Positions 1-7,783 of a DNA stretch of 64,000 nucleotides are shown in pieces (the stretch's first letter is position 1; every line of letters starts with the position of its first letter). The translations under genes and the position numbers were made by a program. This stretch comes from Nocardia sp. BSTN01 (GTDB lineage: Bacteria > Actinomycetota > Actinomycetes > Mycobacteriales > Mycobacteriaceae), in NCBI RefSeq assembly GCF_015354405.1, contig NZ_JADKYP010000001.1, positions 62,001-126,000 of the forward strand. Reading direction: 5' to 3'. Below the pieces are notes generated by a model. It was not told the DNA's origin, ran no database searches, and was given only the letters and a program-made list of their open reading frames with translations.

Positions 1-422
1 GGCGTTTCGGTGGCGAACAGCGAGCGGGCGATGGCCTCGATCACCTCGGAGGTCTGGGCGATCTGCAGCGTGGCCCCGGCGTCGTCGGGCCGGAACCACG
101 CGATCAGCAGGGGATCCGAACGCACCGCGCGCAGGCTGGCCAGCACCCCGGCGACGGCGCGTGCACCCGGGTCGGCGATGGCCCCGATCTCGGCGGTCAC
201 CCGGGCGCCCACTCGCCGTGCCTCACGATGCACATACGCCAGCTGCACCGCCTGCCGGTTGTCGAAGTAGCGGTACAGCGTCGCCCGGGAGCAGCCGGCG
301 GCCTTGGCGATATCGCCCATCTGGGTCGCGTTCACGCCGCGTTCGGAGAACAGGCTCGCGGCGGCGTCCAGGATCCGTTCGGCCGCCTGCAGGGAGCGCG
401 GATGCGCCAGCCAGTCGCTCAT
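1..422 (-). CDS. TetR-family regulator (C-terminus beyond left edge)
   Basis: About 140 N-terminal residues are visible, from MSDWLAH at 422 to the window edge. The TetR helix-turn-helix lies near residues 30-55 (MGDIAKAAGCSRATLYRYF). The ligand domain begins after residue 60 and is cut off. The ATG overlaps the P450 stop codon in an ATGA arrangement, so the two are very likely translated together, and the regulator probably answers to a ligand linked to the P450. The P450-TetR order resembles the Rv1256c (CYP130)-Rv1255c pair of Mycobacterium tuberculosis. Family assignment is secure; ligand unknown. Confidence 0.9.
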   Translation of the reverse strand, partial: MSDWLAHPRSLQAAERILDAAASLFSERGVNATQMGDIAKAAGCSRATLYRYFDNRQAVQLAYVHREARRVGARVTAEIGAIADPGARAVAGVLASLRAVRSDPLLIAWFRPDDAGATLQIAQTSEVIEAIARSLFATET

Positions 423-1636
423 GCCGCGACGATGGGGACGTGGACCGGCCAGCGCACGTAATTGCCCTCGGTGTATCGGACGCTGTCCAGATCCACGGAG
501 AAGTCGGGGCAGCGGGCCAGCAGTTCCCGCAGCGCGATGGTGGCCTGCATGCGGGCGGCGGCCGCGCCGAGGCAGTGGTGGTTGCCGTTGCCGAAGGTGA
601 GAATGTTCTTCGGATTGCGGGTCACATCGAGTTCGCTTGCGTCCGAACCGTATTCGCGCTCGTCCCGATTGGCCGACGCGTACAGCATCAGCACCCGCCG
701 GCCCGCCGGAATGGTGACGCCCTCGATGTCGACATCGCGGGTGGTGGTGCGGGCCAGGCCTTGCACCGGGGAGGTCATGCGCAGGAATTCGTCGACCGCG
801 CCCGGGATCAGGCTCGGATCGTCGAGCAGGCGCTGGCGCTGCTCGGGGTAGCTGGTCAGCAATTGCACCGCCCCGCCCAGGTTTCCGGTGGTGGTGTCGT
901 TGCCGCCGGTGATCATCGTGAACGCGAAGCCGATGATCTGCAGGATTTCGCCGAAGTCGCCGTCGGCGCCCAGTCCGGAGGCGACCAGATGCGAGACCGT
1001 GTCGTCCGCCGGTTCGCGTTTGCGCTTCTCGATCATCGCGATGAAGTACTGGGTCAGCTCACCGACCGCTTCCTGCGCATGCTCGATGCCGCCGGTCGCC
1101 GAGGCCGCCACGATCGCCTCGCTCCATCGGTCGAACTGTGCCCGATCCTCTTCCGGCACACCGAGATAATGCGCCACCACCATGGTCGGCAGCGGTTTGA
1201 ACAACTCCACCGAGATGTCACCGCCACCGGCCGCGCGCAGCTTCTCGAGCCGCTCGATCACGAACGCCTCCACCGCGGGCCGGATCTCCTGGACCTGCCG
1301 CGGCGTGAAGCCCTTGGCCACGCGGCGCCGGAAAACGGTGTGCTCGGGCGGATCGGTGAAGACGAACGGCCGGTTCTCGCCGAGCCCGATCTCGCTGAGG
1401 TTGTTGTAGTCGACCGTCAGGCCCTGGGCGGAGGAGAACGTCTCGGGATCGCGCACCGCCGCATAGATATCGGCGTAACGCGACAGGACGTAGTAGTCCT
1501 CGTGCGGGCGGCTCTCGGTGACGACGTGGTGTACCGGATCGGATTCGCGCAGAGCGGCGTACATCGGCCAGGGGTCTCGCCAGGATTCGCCGGACCGCAA
1601 GGTGAAGCGTGCCTCGTGAGACATCGTCTTGCTCAT
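419..1636 (-). CDS. cyp130: Cytochrome P450, CYP130-like
   Basis: 405 residues, the same length as M. tuberculosis CYP130. The heme loop FGNGNHHCLG puts the axial cysteine near residue 355. The I-helix oxygen-binding motif is TGGNDTTT, and the ExxR pair sits in EFLR. From memory the N-terminus (MSxxMSHE), the DYYVLSRYADIY block, the FSSAQGLTV block and the ELFKPLPTMVVAHYLGVPEED block all match CYP130. The start at 1636 is chosen because it reproduces the CYP130 N-terminus; starts at 1624 or 1666 are possible. It needs ferredoxin and reductase partners, which are not nearby. Natural substrate unknown. The stop overlaps the TetR start. An open frame continues upstream antisense to the permease and is not coding. 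Confidence 0.88.
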   Translation of the reverse strand: MSKTMSHEARFTLRSGESWRDPWPMYAALRESDPVHHVVTESRPHEDYYVLSRYADIYAAVRDPETFSSAQGLTVDYNNLSEIGLGENRPFVFTDPPEHTVFRRRVAKGFTPRQVQEIRPAVEAFVIERLEKLRAAGGGDISVELFKPLPTMVVAHYLGVPEEDRAQFDRWSEAIVAASATGGIEHAQEAVGELTQYFIAMIEKRKREPADDTVSHLVASGLGADGDFGEILQIIGFAFTMITGGNDTTTGNLGGAVQLLTSYPEQRQRLLDDPSLIPGAVDEFLRMTSPVQGLARTTTRDVDIEGVTIPAGRRVLMLYASANRDEREYGSDASELDVTRNPKNILTFGNGNHHCLGAAAARMQATIALRELLARCPDFSVDLDSVRYTEGNYVRWPVHVPIVAA

Positions 1637-1668
1637 GTATCGACGGTAAGACAAATCCTTGTTCATGT
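1616..1668. repeat. Two imperfect 23-bp direct repeats, 30-bp period
   Basis: Copies at 1616-1638 and 1646-1668 share the pattern GTRAGACNNNNCTTGNTCATGT on the plus strand, spaced exactly 30 bp (about three helical turns). They cover the P450 start region. A tandem operator for the co-encoded TetR protein is a reasonable inference. Because the first copy overlaps the first codons, part of the similarity could come from coding sequence. Confidence 0.5.
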
Positions 1669-1669
1669 C

Positions 1670-1683
1670 TAGAACGTGTTCCA
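1670..1683. promoter_or_regulatory. 14-bp palindrome matching the KstR consensus
   Basis: TAGAACGTGTTCCA fits TnnAACnnGTTnnA, the published mycobacterial KstR motif, and lies 34-47 bp upstream of the chosen P450 start. It may bind a KstR-type TetR repressor or the local TetR protein. The short motif can occur by chance. Confidence 0.4.
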
Positions 1684-1792
1684 TGGAATCGCGAGCCGCC
1701 GGCCGCCGGGTCGCCGCTCCCGATACCGGGCGACCGGCCGGTGAGATCGGTACTGTGGGCTCACCAGCGCCGCCCTCGGACAAGGAGCGCCC

Positions 1793-3229
1793 ATGCGAAC
1801 CGGTCCCGCTCTGCGAGAGTTCTTCCGGCGCAAGCCGATCGACCAGATCCAGGACGAATCCGCCACCACTCTGCATCGCACGCTGGGGCTGTGGCAGCTC
1901 ACCGCCATCGGGGTCGGCGGGATCATCGGCGCCGGCATCTTCACCCTGGCCGGTGCGGTCGCCAATCAGACCGCCGGCCCGGCCGTGCTGGTCTCCTTTC
2001 TGATCGCCGGTATCGCCAGCGCCGCCGCCGCGCTCTCCTACGCCGAATTCGCGGGCCTCATCCCGCGCGCGGGTTCGGCCTATACCTACGGCTACGCGGT
2101 CCTCGGCGAGCCGGTGGGCTGGTTCATCGGCTGGGATCTGCTGCTCGAATACACCGCGATCGTGTCGGTGGTGGCGATCGGCATCTCGGGCTACATCCAA
2201 TTTCTGCTGGGGCAGTGGGATATCGGGCTTCCCGAATGGATGCTGGGCGCGCCGGGAACCGGGCACGGCCATGTGGTGGATCTGTTCGCCGCGCTGCTGT
2301 GCCTGCTCATCGCGGCCTTGCTGAACCTGGGTATCCGGGCCGCGGCGCGATTCGAAACCTTCGTGGTGGGTTTGAAGATCGTGGTCGTCGTGGTGGTGAT
2401 CGCGGTCGGGTTCTTCCATATCGACTCCGCCAACTACCACCCGTACTTCCCGTTCGGCATGTCCGGCGCGGTCACGGGGGCGGCGACCGTCTTCTTCGCG
2501 GTCTTCGGCTACGACGCGATGTCGACCGCGGCGGAGGAGTCGGTGGACGCGAAACGTCATCTGCCCAAGGCGATCCTGTTGTCGCTGGCGGTGTCGATGG
2601 TGCTCTATGTGCTGGTCTGCCTGGTCCTCACCGGCATGCAGCACTACACCGACATCGATCCGGAGAGCGGGCTGTCGACCGCGTTCGAATCGGTCGGCCT
2701 GCCCGGCCTGGGCAGCCTGATCGCGGCGGGCGCCATCGTCGGCATCATGACGGTGCTGTTCACCTTCATGCTCGGCGTCACCCGCGTCTGGTACTCGATG
2801 AGCCGCGACGGCCTGCTGCCCCAGTGGTTCGCCAAAACTCACCCGGTGCGCCAGGTGCCCACCCGGATCACCTGGATCGTCGGTATCGCGTCGGCGGTGA
2901 TCGCGGGGCTGCTGCCCATCGGCCAGGCCGCCGAGCTGACCAATATCGGCATCCTGCTGGCGTTCATCGTGGTCTGTGCTGCGGTGATCGTGCTGCGCTA
3001 TCGCCGTCCGGAGCTGCCGCGGAGCTTCCGCACGCCGTTGATGCCGGTGGTGCCGCTGCTCGGGATCGGCTTCTCGATCTGGCTGATCACCTACCTGCAG
3101 CCGGTGACGTGGTTGCGCTTCGCCGTCTGGTTCGCCGTCGGCGCGGTCGTCTATCTGGGCTACAGCCGTCGCCATTCCCTGCTGGCGACCGGCCCGGATG
3201 CGTCCGAAACCCCCGCCGGACGACAGTAG
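1793..3229 (+). CDS. APC-superfamily amino-acid permease
   Basis: 478 residues with about 12 hydrophobic membrane segments. The first is preceded by TLGLWQLTAIGVGGIIGAG, the glycine-rich TM1 signature of the cationic amino-acid transporter branch (YfnA/CAT-like). The AxSYAEFAGLIPRAGSAYTY block in TM3 is also typical. It probably imports an amino acid across the cytoplasmic membrane by proton symport. The start is supported by AAGGAGCGCCC just before the ATG. Divergent from the P450, sharing about 155 bp of intergenic DNA. Substrate cannot be read from sequence. Confidence 0.9.
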   Translation: MRTGPALREFFRRKPIDQIQDESATTLHRTLGLWQLTAIGVGGIIGAGIFTLAGAVANQTAGPAVLVSFLIAGIASAAAALSYAEFAGLIPRAGSAYTYGYAVLGEPVGWFIGWDLLLEYTAIVSVVAIGISGYIQFLLGQWDIGLPEWMLGAPGTGHGHVVDLFAALLCLLIAALLNLGIRAAARFETFVVGLKIVVVVVVIAVGFFHIDSANYHPYFPFGMSGAVTGAATVFFAVFGYDAMSTAAEESVDAKRHLPKAILLSLAVSMVLYVLVCLVLTGMQHYTDIDPESGLSTAFESVGLPGLGSLIAAGAIVGIMTVLFTFMLGVTRVWYSMSRDGLLPQWFAKTHPVRQVPTRITWIVGIASAVIAGLLPIGQAAELTNIGILLAFIVVCAAVIVLRYRRPELPRSFRTPLMPVVPLLGIGFSIWLITYLQPVTWLRFAVWFAVGAVVYLGYSRRHSLLATGPDASETPAGRQ

Positions 3230-3418
3230 GGATTGTATCGAGATACCGCCGATATCTGAGGTATTTCGCGAATTTATCGTTTCGTTATTCGAATTGGTGT
3301 GTTCGTATTTGTTTTCGCTCCGACCGTGGCGAATCATGGCTCCCCGGATCCAACGATCGACTGATCACCGTGGTGTTTCGGAAATCTGCTCTCGCTACGA
3401 GACTCGGAGGAACGCATC

Positions 3419-3997
3419 ATGGCAGGAACCGAGGCGGGTCGATGTACCCGCCGTTTGCGTCGTAAGGCCTGGTCGTCCGCGGCATCGCTGGCCGTTCTGC
3501 TCGGCGCGGCGGGCACGATGGTGGCGACCGCCGGCCCGGCACACGCCGACTCGCCATTCCCCGTCCCGGTCGTACCGGGAATTTCGCTACCACCGCAGTT
3601 CACCATTCCCGGACTCTTCCCGGAAATCACTCCGGCCCCGCCGGAGTACATGAAATCGGTCGGTGAGCGGGCGCTCGAGGCCGCCGAGTCCAAGATCGGC
3701 TCGGCCTACATCTCCGGCGCCGCCGGACCCGACGCCTTCGACTGCTCGGGCCTGGTCCAGTGGGCGTATCGGCAGGTCGGGGTGGACCTGCCGCGCACCA
3801 GCTACGACCAGTTGTCCGCCGGTACGCCGGTCGACCTGGATACGCTGCAACCCGGCGATCTGGTGTCGTTCTACGGCGGCGGTCACTCCGCCCTCTATGC
3901 GGGTGACGGCACGGTCGTACACGCCGCGACGAGCGGTGAGGGTGTCATCCGATCGGCGATCGGGCAGATGCCGGTCACCGGCGCTCGACGTTTCTGA
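3419..3997 (+). CDS. Secreted NlpC/P60 peptidoglycan hydrolase
   Basis: 192 residues. A basic N-terminus and hydrophobic stretch end at AHA-DSPF, a signal-peptidase-I type site near residue 42. A proline-rich linker follows, then an NlpC/P60 domain (about 78-192). The catalytic cysteine is in DCSGLVQWAY near residue 105 and the histidine in GGHSALY near residue 159. The enzyme would cut D-Glu/mDAP stem-peptide bonds in the cell wall. It is compact like RipD/RipB-type proteins, and unlike RipD it keeps the catalytic residues. Strong RBS CTCGGAGGA precedes the ATG. The 189-bp upstream region is relatively AT-rich; no c-di-AMP riboswitch core was recognised. Confidence 0.9.
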   Translation: MAGTEAGRCTRRLRRKAWSSAASLAVLLGAAGTMVATAGPAHADSPFPVPVVPGISLPPQFTIPGLFPEITPAPPEYMKSVGERALEAAESKIGSAYISGAAGPDAFDCSGLVQWAYRQVGVDLPRTSYDQLSAGTPVDLDTLQPGDLVSFYGGGHSALYAGDGTVVHAATSGEGVIRSAIGQMPVTGARRF

Positions 3998-4128
3998 GGC
4001 CGGCGGCGGGCACGCCACGCGGCTCGCCGATCCGGGGGTTCGAATCCGCCGCGAGGACATGTTGCGCGACAATGTGCGTGAGCTCGACCAGCATTGGACT
4101 GCAACGTGAATCGCGGAGGAGGGGGCCG

Positions 4129-4404
4129 GTGGCCGAGACCCGGGCTGATGCCGACGACGAGCCGTTCGGGCCGGTGCGCCGCTCGGATGCGGTCGACGGC
4201 TGGGAGTTGGCCGGTGACGGCACCCGCTGGTGGCTGGTCAAGGCGTTCGGCGAGGCCCGCGGTCTGGTGAAGCCGACCACGCGGACCACCTGTGCGTGGC
4301 GTGTCGAAGCCGCCGACGGCCGGATGTTGCGTGAGGTCAGCGCGCGATCGGTCGCGGAGGCGAAAGCCGCTGCGGAAGAATGGATCCGGAGGACGATCGG
4401 CTGA
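4129..4404 (+). CDS. Small conserved-looking hypothetical protein
   Basis: 91 residues starting at a GTG placed 5-8 bases after a very strong GCGGAGGAGGGGG ribosome site. A longer frame opening at 4072 has no such signal. The protein is acidic at the N-terminus, has a tryptophan-rich core (WELAGDGTRWWLVKAF) and ends in an Ala/Glu/Arg helix. No signal peptide or membrane segment. I do not recognise the family. Its stop lies 33 bp from the convergent MHYT gene. Confidence 0.6.
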   Translation: MAETRADADDEPFGPVRRSDAVDGWELAGDGTRWWLVKAFGEARGLVKPTTRTTCAWRVEAADGRMLREVSARSVAEAKAAAEEWIRRTIG

Positions 4405-4437
4405 GCTGTCGCTCGGCCGATCGTCCGGATCGCCCGG

Positions 4438-5313
4438 CTATCGCCGGGGCGGCTGCCGCTTCGAGATCGCTTGCAGACTGAACGCCGGCTGATCGGGTGC
4501 GGGAGATTCCTCGGTGTAGGCGCGCGGCCACGCGCGGCCGCTGTCGGCGAGATCGAGATCGCCTGTGGTGTCGATATTCTCGCGACGCGAGGGCCCGTCG
4601 ACCTCCGCGAGCCCGACGAGTACCACGAGCATGATGGTGACGAGTGTGACCACCATGATCAGCGGGGTGAGCAGCTGCACCGAGTCGACCCCGCCGGACG
4701 GTTCGGACATGTTGTCCATACGGTGCGCGGTCATGGATGCCATTCCGGTGTAATGCATTCCGCATACGGCCAGACCCATGATGAGCGCCGCGCCGACGGT
4801 GGCGGAGAACCCGCGCACGTGCAGGACGAACCACAGCGCCGCGGTCGCCGCCACCACGGCGATCAGCAGCGACAGGGCCACCAGCCCGGTGCTGTATTCG
4901 ATGTGTGCGCCGGCGTGCATGGCGTGCATGCCGAGGTAGTGCATGGCCGCGACGCCGAAGCCGGTGATCATTCCGCCCAGGGGCAGTGCGATCGCTTCCC
5001 GGTGCCCGCGCACCACGATCGACAACCCGGCCCAGACCACGACGATCGCGATACCCGCGCTGAGCAGCGTCATCGGCACGTCGTAGCGGATGTTCGCGCC
5101 GTGGATCGAGAAACCGAGCATGGCGGTGAAGTGCATGACCCAGATACCGGCGCCGCCGAGTGAGACGGCCGCGGCGATCAACCAGCCCCCCGGCCAGCGC
5201 GAGGCCCGGGCGTGTGTGGCGCAGCGCAGCGCCAGAACGGATCCGATGAAGGACATGAGATAAGCCAGGACCGGGGTTACCCAGCCGTGGCTGAAGTGGT
5301 CGAGCTCGAGCAC
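4438..5313 (-). CDS. MHYT-domain integral membrane sensor
   Basis: 291 residues with seven predicted membrane helices. The MHYT repeats appear as MHFTAM, MHYLGM and MHYTGM, each placed inside a helix as in the family (Pfam MHYT, thought to bind copper and sense diatomic gases or redox). The C-terminal 60 residues are polar and carry no GGDEF, EAL or kinase domain, so any output must come through a partner. The start is GTG at 5313, preceded by GGGAG at a good distance; the ATG two bases upstream is in another frame. Confidence 0.88.
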   Translation of the reverse strand: MLELDHFSHGWVTPVLAYLMSFIGSVLALRCATHARASRWPGGWLIAAAVSLGGAGIWVMHFTAMLGFSIHGANIRYDVPMTLLSAGIAIVVVWAGLSIVVRGHREAIALPLGGMITGFGVAAMHYLGMHAMHAGAHIEYSTGLVALSLLIAVVAATAALWFVLHVRGFSATVGAALIMGLAVCGMHYTGMASMTAHRMDNMSEPSGGVDSVQLLTPLIMVVTLVTIMLVVLVGLAEVDGPSRRENIDTTGDLDLADSGRAWPRAYTEESPAPDQPAFSLQAISKRQPPRR

Positions 5314-5669
5314 ATGGTCTCCCGAAGCGAAAGAGGGGTTATCGATTCGTGACCGGACGATAGTTCACATTGCTCATGATCGTTACCCGCGCTCGTTCGT
5401 ATCCGGGCGCGGGCGGTCTTGCCTGTAGCCGGGCAAATGTGCAGGTGATACAGGTTCATGCGGTGTGTGCACGGTGTTTGCCGACCTGTCGCCTGAGAGA
5501 CACCGAACCGGAGGTGTGTTCTGGCGCACTTGCGCCACCTCGGGGGCCTACGGCCCTTGACGGGTTTACCGGACGAATCCGGACGTTCGGGACTATCCAA
5601 AGAGATATCGTACGGATATAGTATGAGAACAATAGGATATGGTTTCGAAAGTAGTGGAGGTTCCGGAGT
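5314..5669. other. 356-bp regulatory intergenic region
   Basis: No convincing gene. It separates divergent MHYT and deazaflavin-reductase genes. It contains a 16-bp palindrome TGGCGCACTTGCGCCA (5522-5537), a second small hairpin GGGCC-TAC-GGCCC (5544-5556) and the MarR-type palindrome at 5608-5626. The first two could form adjacent RNA stem-loops or be protein sites. Confidence 0.6.
5608..5626. promoter_or_regulatory. MarR-type operator, copy 1
   Basis: TCGTAC-N7-GTATGA, 44 bp upstream of the reductase start. The same arrangement with the same 7-bp spacer recurs at 6142-6160 in front of the MarR gene. The overlap with a TATAGT-like -10 element suggests repression. Confidence 0.6.
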
Positions 5670-6113
5670 ATGGATACGCAGCGGTATCGGCGGATGGTCA
5701 ATCGACTCAATCCGCTCGTCGTCGGCCTGCAACGGCTGGGAATCGGTTTCGGGCCGATGCAACTGCTCACCGTCGCCGGTCGGCGCAGTGGGCAACCGCG
5801 CACATTCCCGATCGCAGTGAACGAGTTGAACGGCGGGCACTACATCGTGCAGGCCTATCCCCGGGCGGCGTGGGTGGCCAACGTGCGGGCGGCCGATTCG
5901 GTGACGCTGACGCGCGGGCGCACCTCCTCTACCGCGCGCCTGGTCGAGGTTCCGGTCGGGCAGCGTGGGGATCTGCTCCGGGAATTGGTCGGATCCGGGC
6001 CCGCCAGTGTCGGGAATCGTTTCGTCACAACCGGTTTGGCCGACTCGGCGACGCCGGACGGGGTGGCGGCGGCGGCCGAGCGCATCGCGGTGTTCCGAGT
6101 CGAACGGCACTGA
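5670..6113 (+). CDS. Deazaflavin (F420)-dependent nitroreductase family protein
   Basis: 147 residues. It belongs to the Ddn/FDOR group by its N-terminal helix, the LLTVAGRRSGQPRTFPIAV block (residues about 31-49, the cofactor-binding strand and turn), and the WVANVRAADSVTLTRG strand. These small split-barrel enzymes use reduced F420 to reduce enones, quinones or nitro compounds. No signal peptide. GTGGAGGTTCCGG precedes the ATG. It shares its operator motif with the MarR gene 65 bp downstream, so the reductase is probably the main target of that regulator. Confidence 0.85.
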   Translation: MDTQRYRRMVNRLNPLVVGLQRLGIGFGPMQLLTVAGRRSGQPRTFPIAVNELNGGHYIVQAYPRAAWVANVRAADSVTLTRGRTSSTARLVEVPVGQRGDLLRELVGSGPASVGNRFVTTGLADSATPDGVAAAAERIAVFRVERH

Positions 6114-6141
6114 CCTGCCGGAGCCGCACGCGCCGGGGATA

Positions 6142-6160
6142 TCATATGAAAACCGTATGA
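6142..6160. promoter_or_regulatory. MarR-type operator, copy 2
   Basis: TCATAT-N7-GTATGA, 18 bp upstream of the MarR start. It matches the 5608 copy in both half-sites and in spacer length, which supports autoregulation plus control of the reductase. Confidence 0.65.
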
Positions 6161-6178
6161 ATTGAGCGGAGGGTGCCG

Positions 6179-6667
6179 ATGAGCTCGGAGACGGATCGCG
6201 CGGCCGCGCAGCAACGGCGCCGGCTGACCGTCGCCGTCAAGGATGCGTTGCGCGACTTGAACATTCAGCTCGCCTTGCTGAATCGGCGATTCGGCGGCCG
6301 CGTCGAACTCCGCGACGTGGACTGGACGTGTCTCGACCTGATCAACCGGCAAGGCCCTCTGTCGCCGACCGCCCTCGCCCGGCGCACCGGCCTGCACCCG
6401 GCCACCCTCACCGGCGTCCTGGACCGGTTGCAGAAGGGTGGCTGGATCGTCCGGGAACGTGACCCCGAGGCGAGCGACCGGCGCGCAGTCACCCTGCGCG
6501 CCGTCCGCGAACGCAATTCCGAACTGTTCCAGGTCTTCTCGGGTATGAACCGGCGCATGGACGAGCTGCTCGAGCGGTATTCGGAAACGGAACTCGAGGT
6601 GATCGCGGACTTCCTCCGGCAGACCGGGACCGCAGGGTCGGACTCCGCGTCCGAGCTCGGAAGTTGA
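6179..6667 (+). CDS. MarR-family transcriptional regulator
   Basis: 162 residues with a winged helix: LDLINRQGPLSPTALARRTG (helices 2-3), the recognition helix HPATLTGVLDRLQKGGWI and the wing RERDPEASDRRAVTL (about residues 55-105). The DxRD/SDRR wing is typical. The start is ATG 6179, with AGCGGAGGG six bases upstream; the in-frame GTG at 6173 lies inside that ribosome site. Dimerization helices fill both ends. Likely represses itself and the adjacent reductase through the 19-bp palindromes; inducer unknown. Confidence 0.92.
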   Translation: MSSETDRAAAQQRRRLTVAVKDALRDLNIQLALLNRRFGGRVELRDVDWTCLDLINRQGPLSPTALARRTGLHPATLTGVLDRLQKGGWIVRERDPEASDRRAVTLRAVRERNSELFQVFSGMNRRMDELLERYSETELEVIADFLRQTGTAGSDSASELGS

Positions 6668-6723
6668 TCGGCGGCACACCGTCGGCGCCGACCGGACGCG
6701 CTGAGCTCTGGTACAAGTAGAGC

Positions 6724-7644
6724 GTGGAATTGCTTCGTGGGGGGATCTTTTCAGCTGTCGCCGCTCTGCTTCTCTGCGGTTGCGCGACGGCCCATTCGCC
6801 GAAACCCGTCGACTCGCCGGTCATGCCGCAGGCTACGGCGCGGTCCACACCCGGCCCGACGGCGGTCGCCGGAAATCGTCCGTATACCGGGCCGGTGAAA
6901 TCCGATCCGGAGCTCGGCGGCAATCCGGTACTCGGCGAACAGGGCGTGGGCCTGTCGAGTGTCGATTGCCGGCTGCCCGGCTGGCGGAACACTCCGGACG
7001 GTGCCGAGGCCTACTACCGGGCCGCGATCGGCTGCCACGACGCCGCATGGGCGCCGACCCTGGCCCACTTCCGGATCGCCCCGTCCTCGCCCGCGCTGTG
7101 GGCGGGCGCCCGAATCGCTGACTACCACGGTGCGTGCAGTTCCACCGGCAGCAACCGGGAAGCGTTCTACTGTGCGGCCGACCGGACGATCGTGATGCCG
7201 TTCGACACCATGGCCCCGGTCATCGGCTACGGAGTCGGCAATGTGCTCGCGGTGCTCTCGCACGAATACGAGCACCACGTGCAACAGCTCACCGGGATCA
7301 TGGCCGCCTTTCAGGCCCGGGCCTCGGCACTGAAATGGAGCGGACCGGAGGTCGACCTGCTCAACCGCCGGTTGGAGCTGCAGGCCTGGTGTTTCTCCGG
7401 GATGTTCTACGGCGTCAATACCGGACGCGGTTCGATCACCCGGAGCCTGGCCGACCGGGCCTACACCAACAACGCCGGTGCGGGCGATCGGCCGGGCGAA
7501 CGACGCTGGCACGGGACCAACCAGAACGTCGCCAACTGGTTCGGGTGGGGCATGCATCCCAGCGGCGATCCCACCTCCGCCGCCGAACCGTCGCTGTACG
7601 AATGCAATCCGTGGGCGGCGCGCAGCGACGCGTGGCTGGAATGA
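6724..7644 (+). CDS. Neutral zinc metallopeptidase lipoprotein
   Basis: 306 residues from a GTG start. The signal peptide ends in a lipobox (LLLCGC, Cys near 19), so the protein is probably anchored to the outer face of the membrane. The Zn_peptidase motif HEYEHHVQQLTG, near residue 180, supplies HExxH. Family features include the AAIGCHDAAWAP block and the C-terminal NWFGWGM and YECNPWA segments. Biological substrate is unknown for the family (YpfJ-like). No clear Shine-Dalgarno sequence. Confidence 0.82.
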   Translation: MELLRGGIFSAVAALLLCGCATAHSPKPVDSPVMPQATARSTPGPTAVAGNRPYTGPVKSDPELGGNPVLGEQGVGLSSVDCRLPGWRNTPDGAEAYYRAAIGCHDAAWAPTLAHFRIAPSSPALWAGARIADYHGACSSTGSNREAFYCAADRTIVMPFDTMAPVIGYGVGNVLAVLSHEYEHHVQQLTGIMAAFQARASALKWSGPEVDLLNRRLELQAWCFSGMFYGVNTGRGSITRSLADRAYTNNAGAGDRPGERRWHGTNQNVANWFGWGMHPSGDPTSAAEPSLYECNPWAARSDAWLE

Positions 7645-7783
7645 ACACACGGTCGCACGACACCTCGGTCGTGGCGTGGGCTGTCGATCCGGTGCGGGTA
7701 GGCTCGGGTCATCGGCGGGTCTCCGCATATGTCCTCGTCGGTGGGCGTTCGCGCCACCACACACCAATTCGAGGATGTAGACC

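Noticed and set aside
161-1672. 503-codon frame on the plus strand over the P450
   Set aside because: Shadow of the P450; no recognisable domain or ribosome site.
1637-3337. Upstream 567-codon extension of the P450 frame
   Set aside because: It runs antisense through the permease gene and is Arg/His/Gln-rich. The P450 is complete at 405 residues.
4000-4060. tRNA-like GGTTCGAATCC motif
   Set aside because: T-loop-like sequence only. The T stem does not pair well, and no acceptor, D or anticodon arms can be built upstream.
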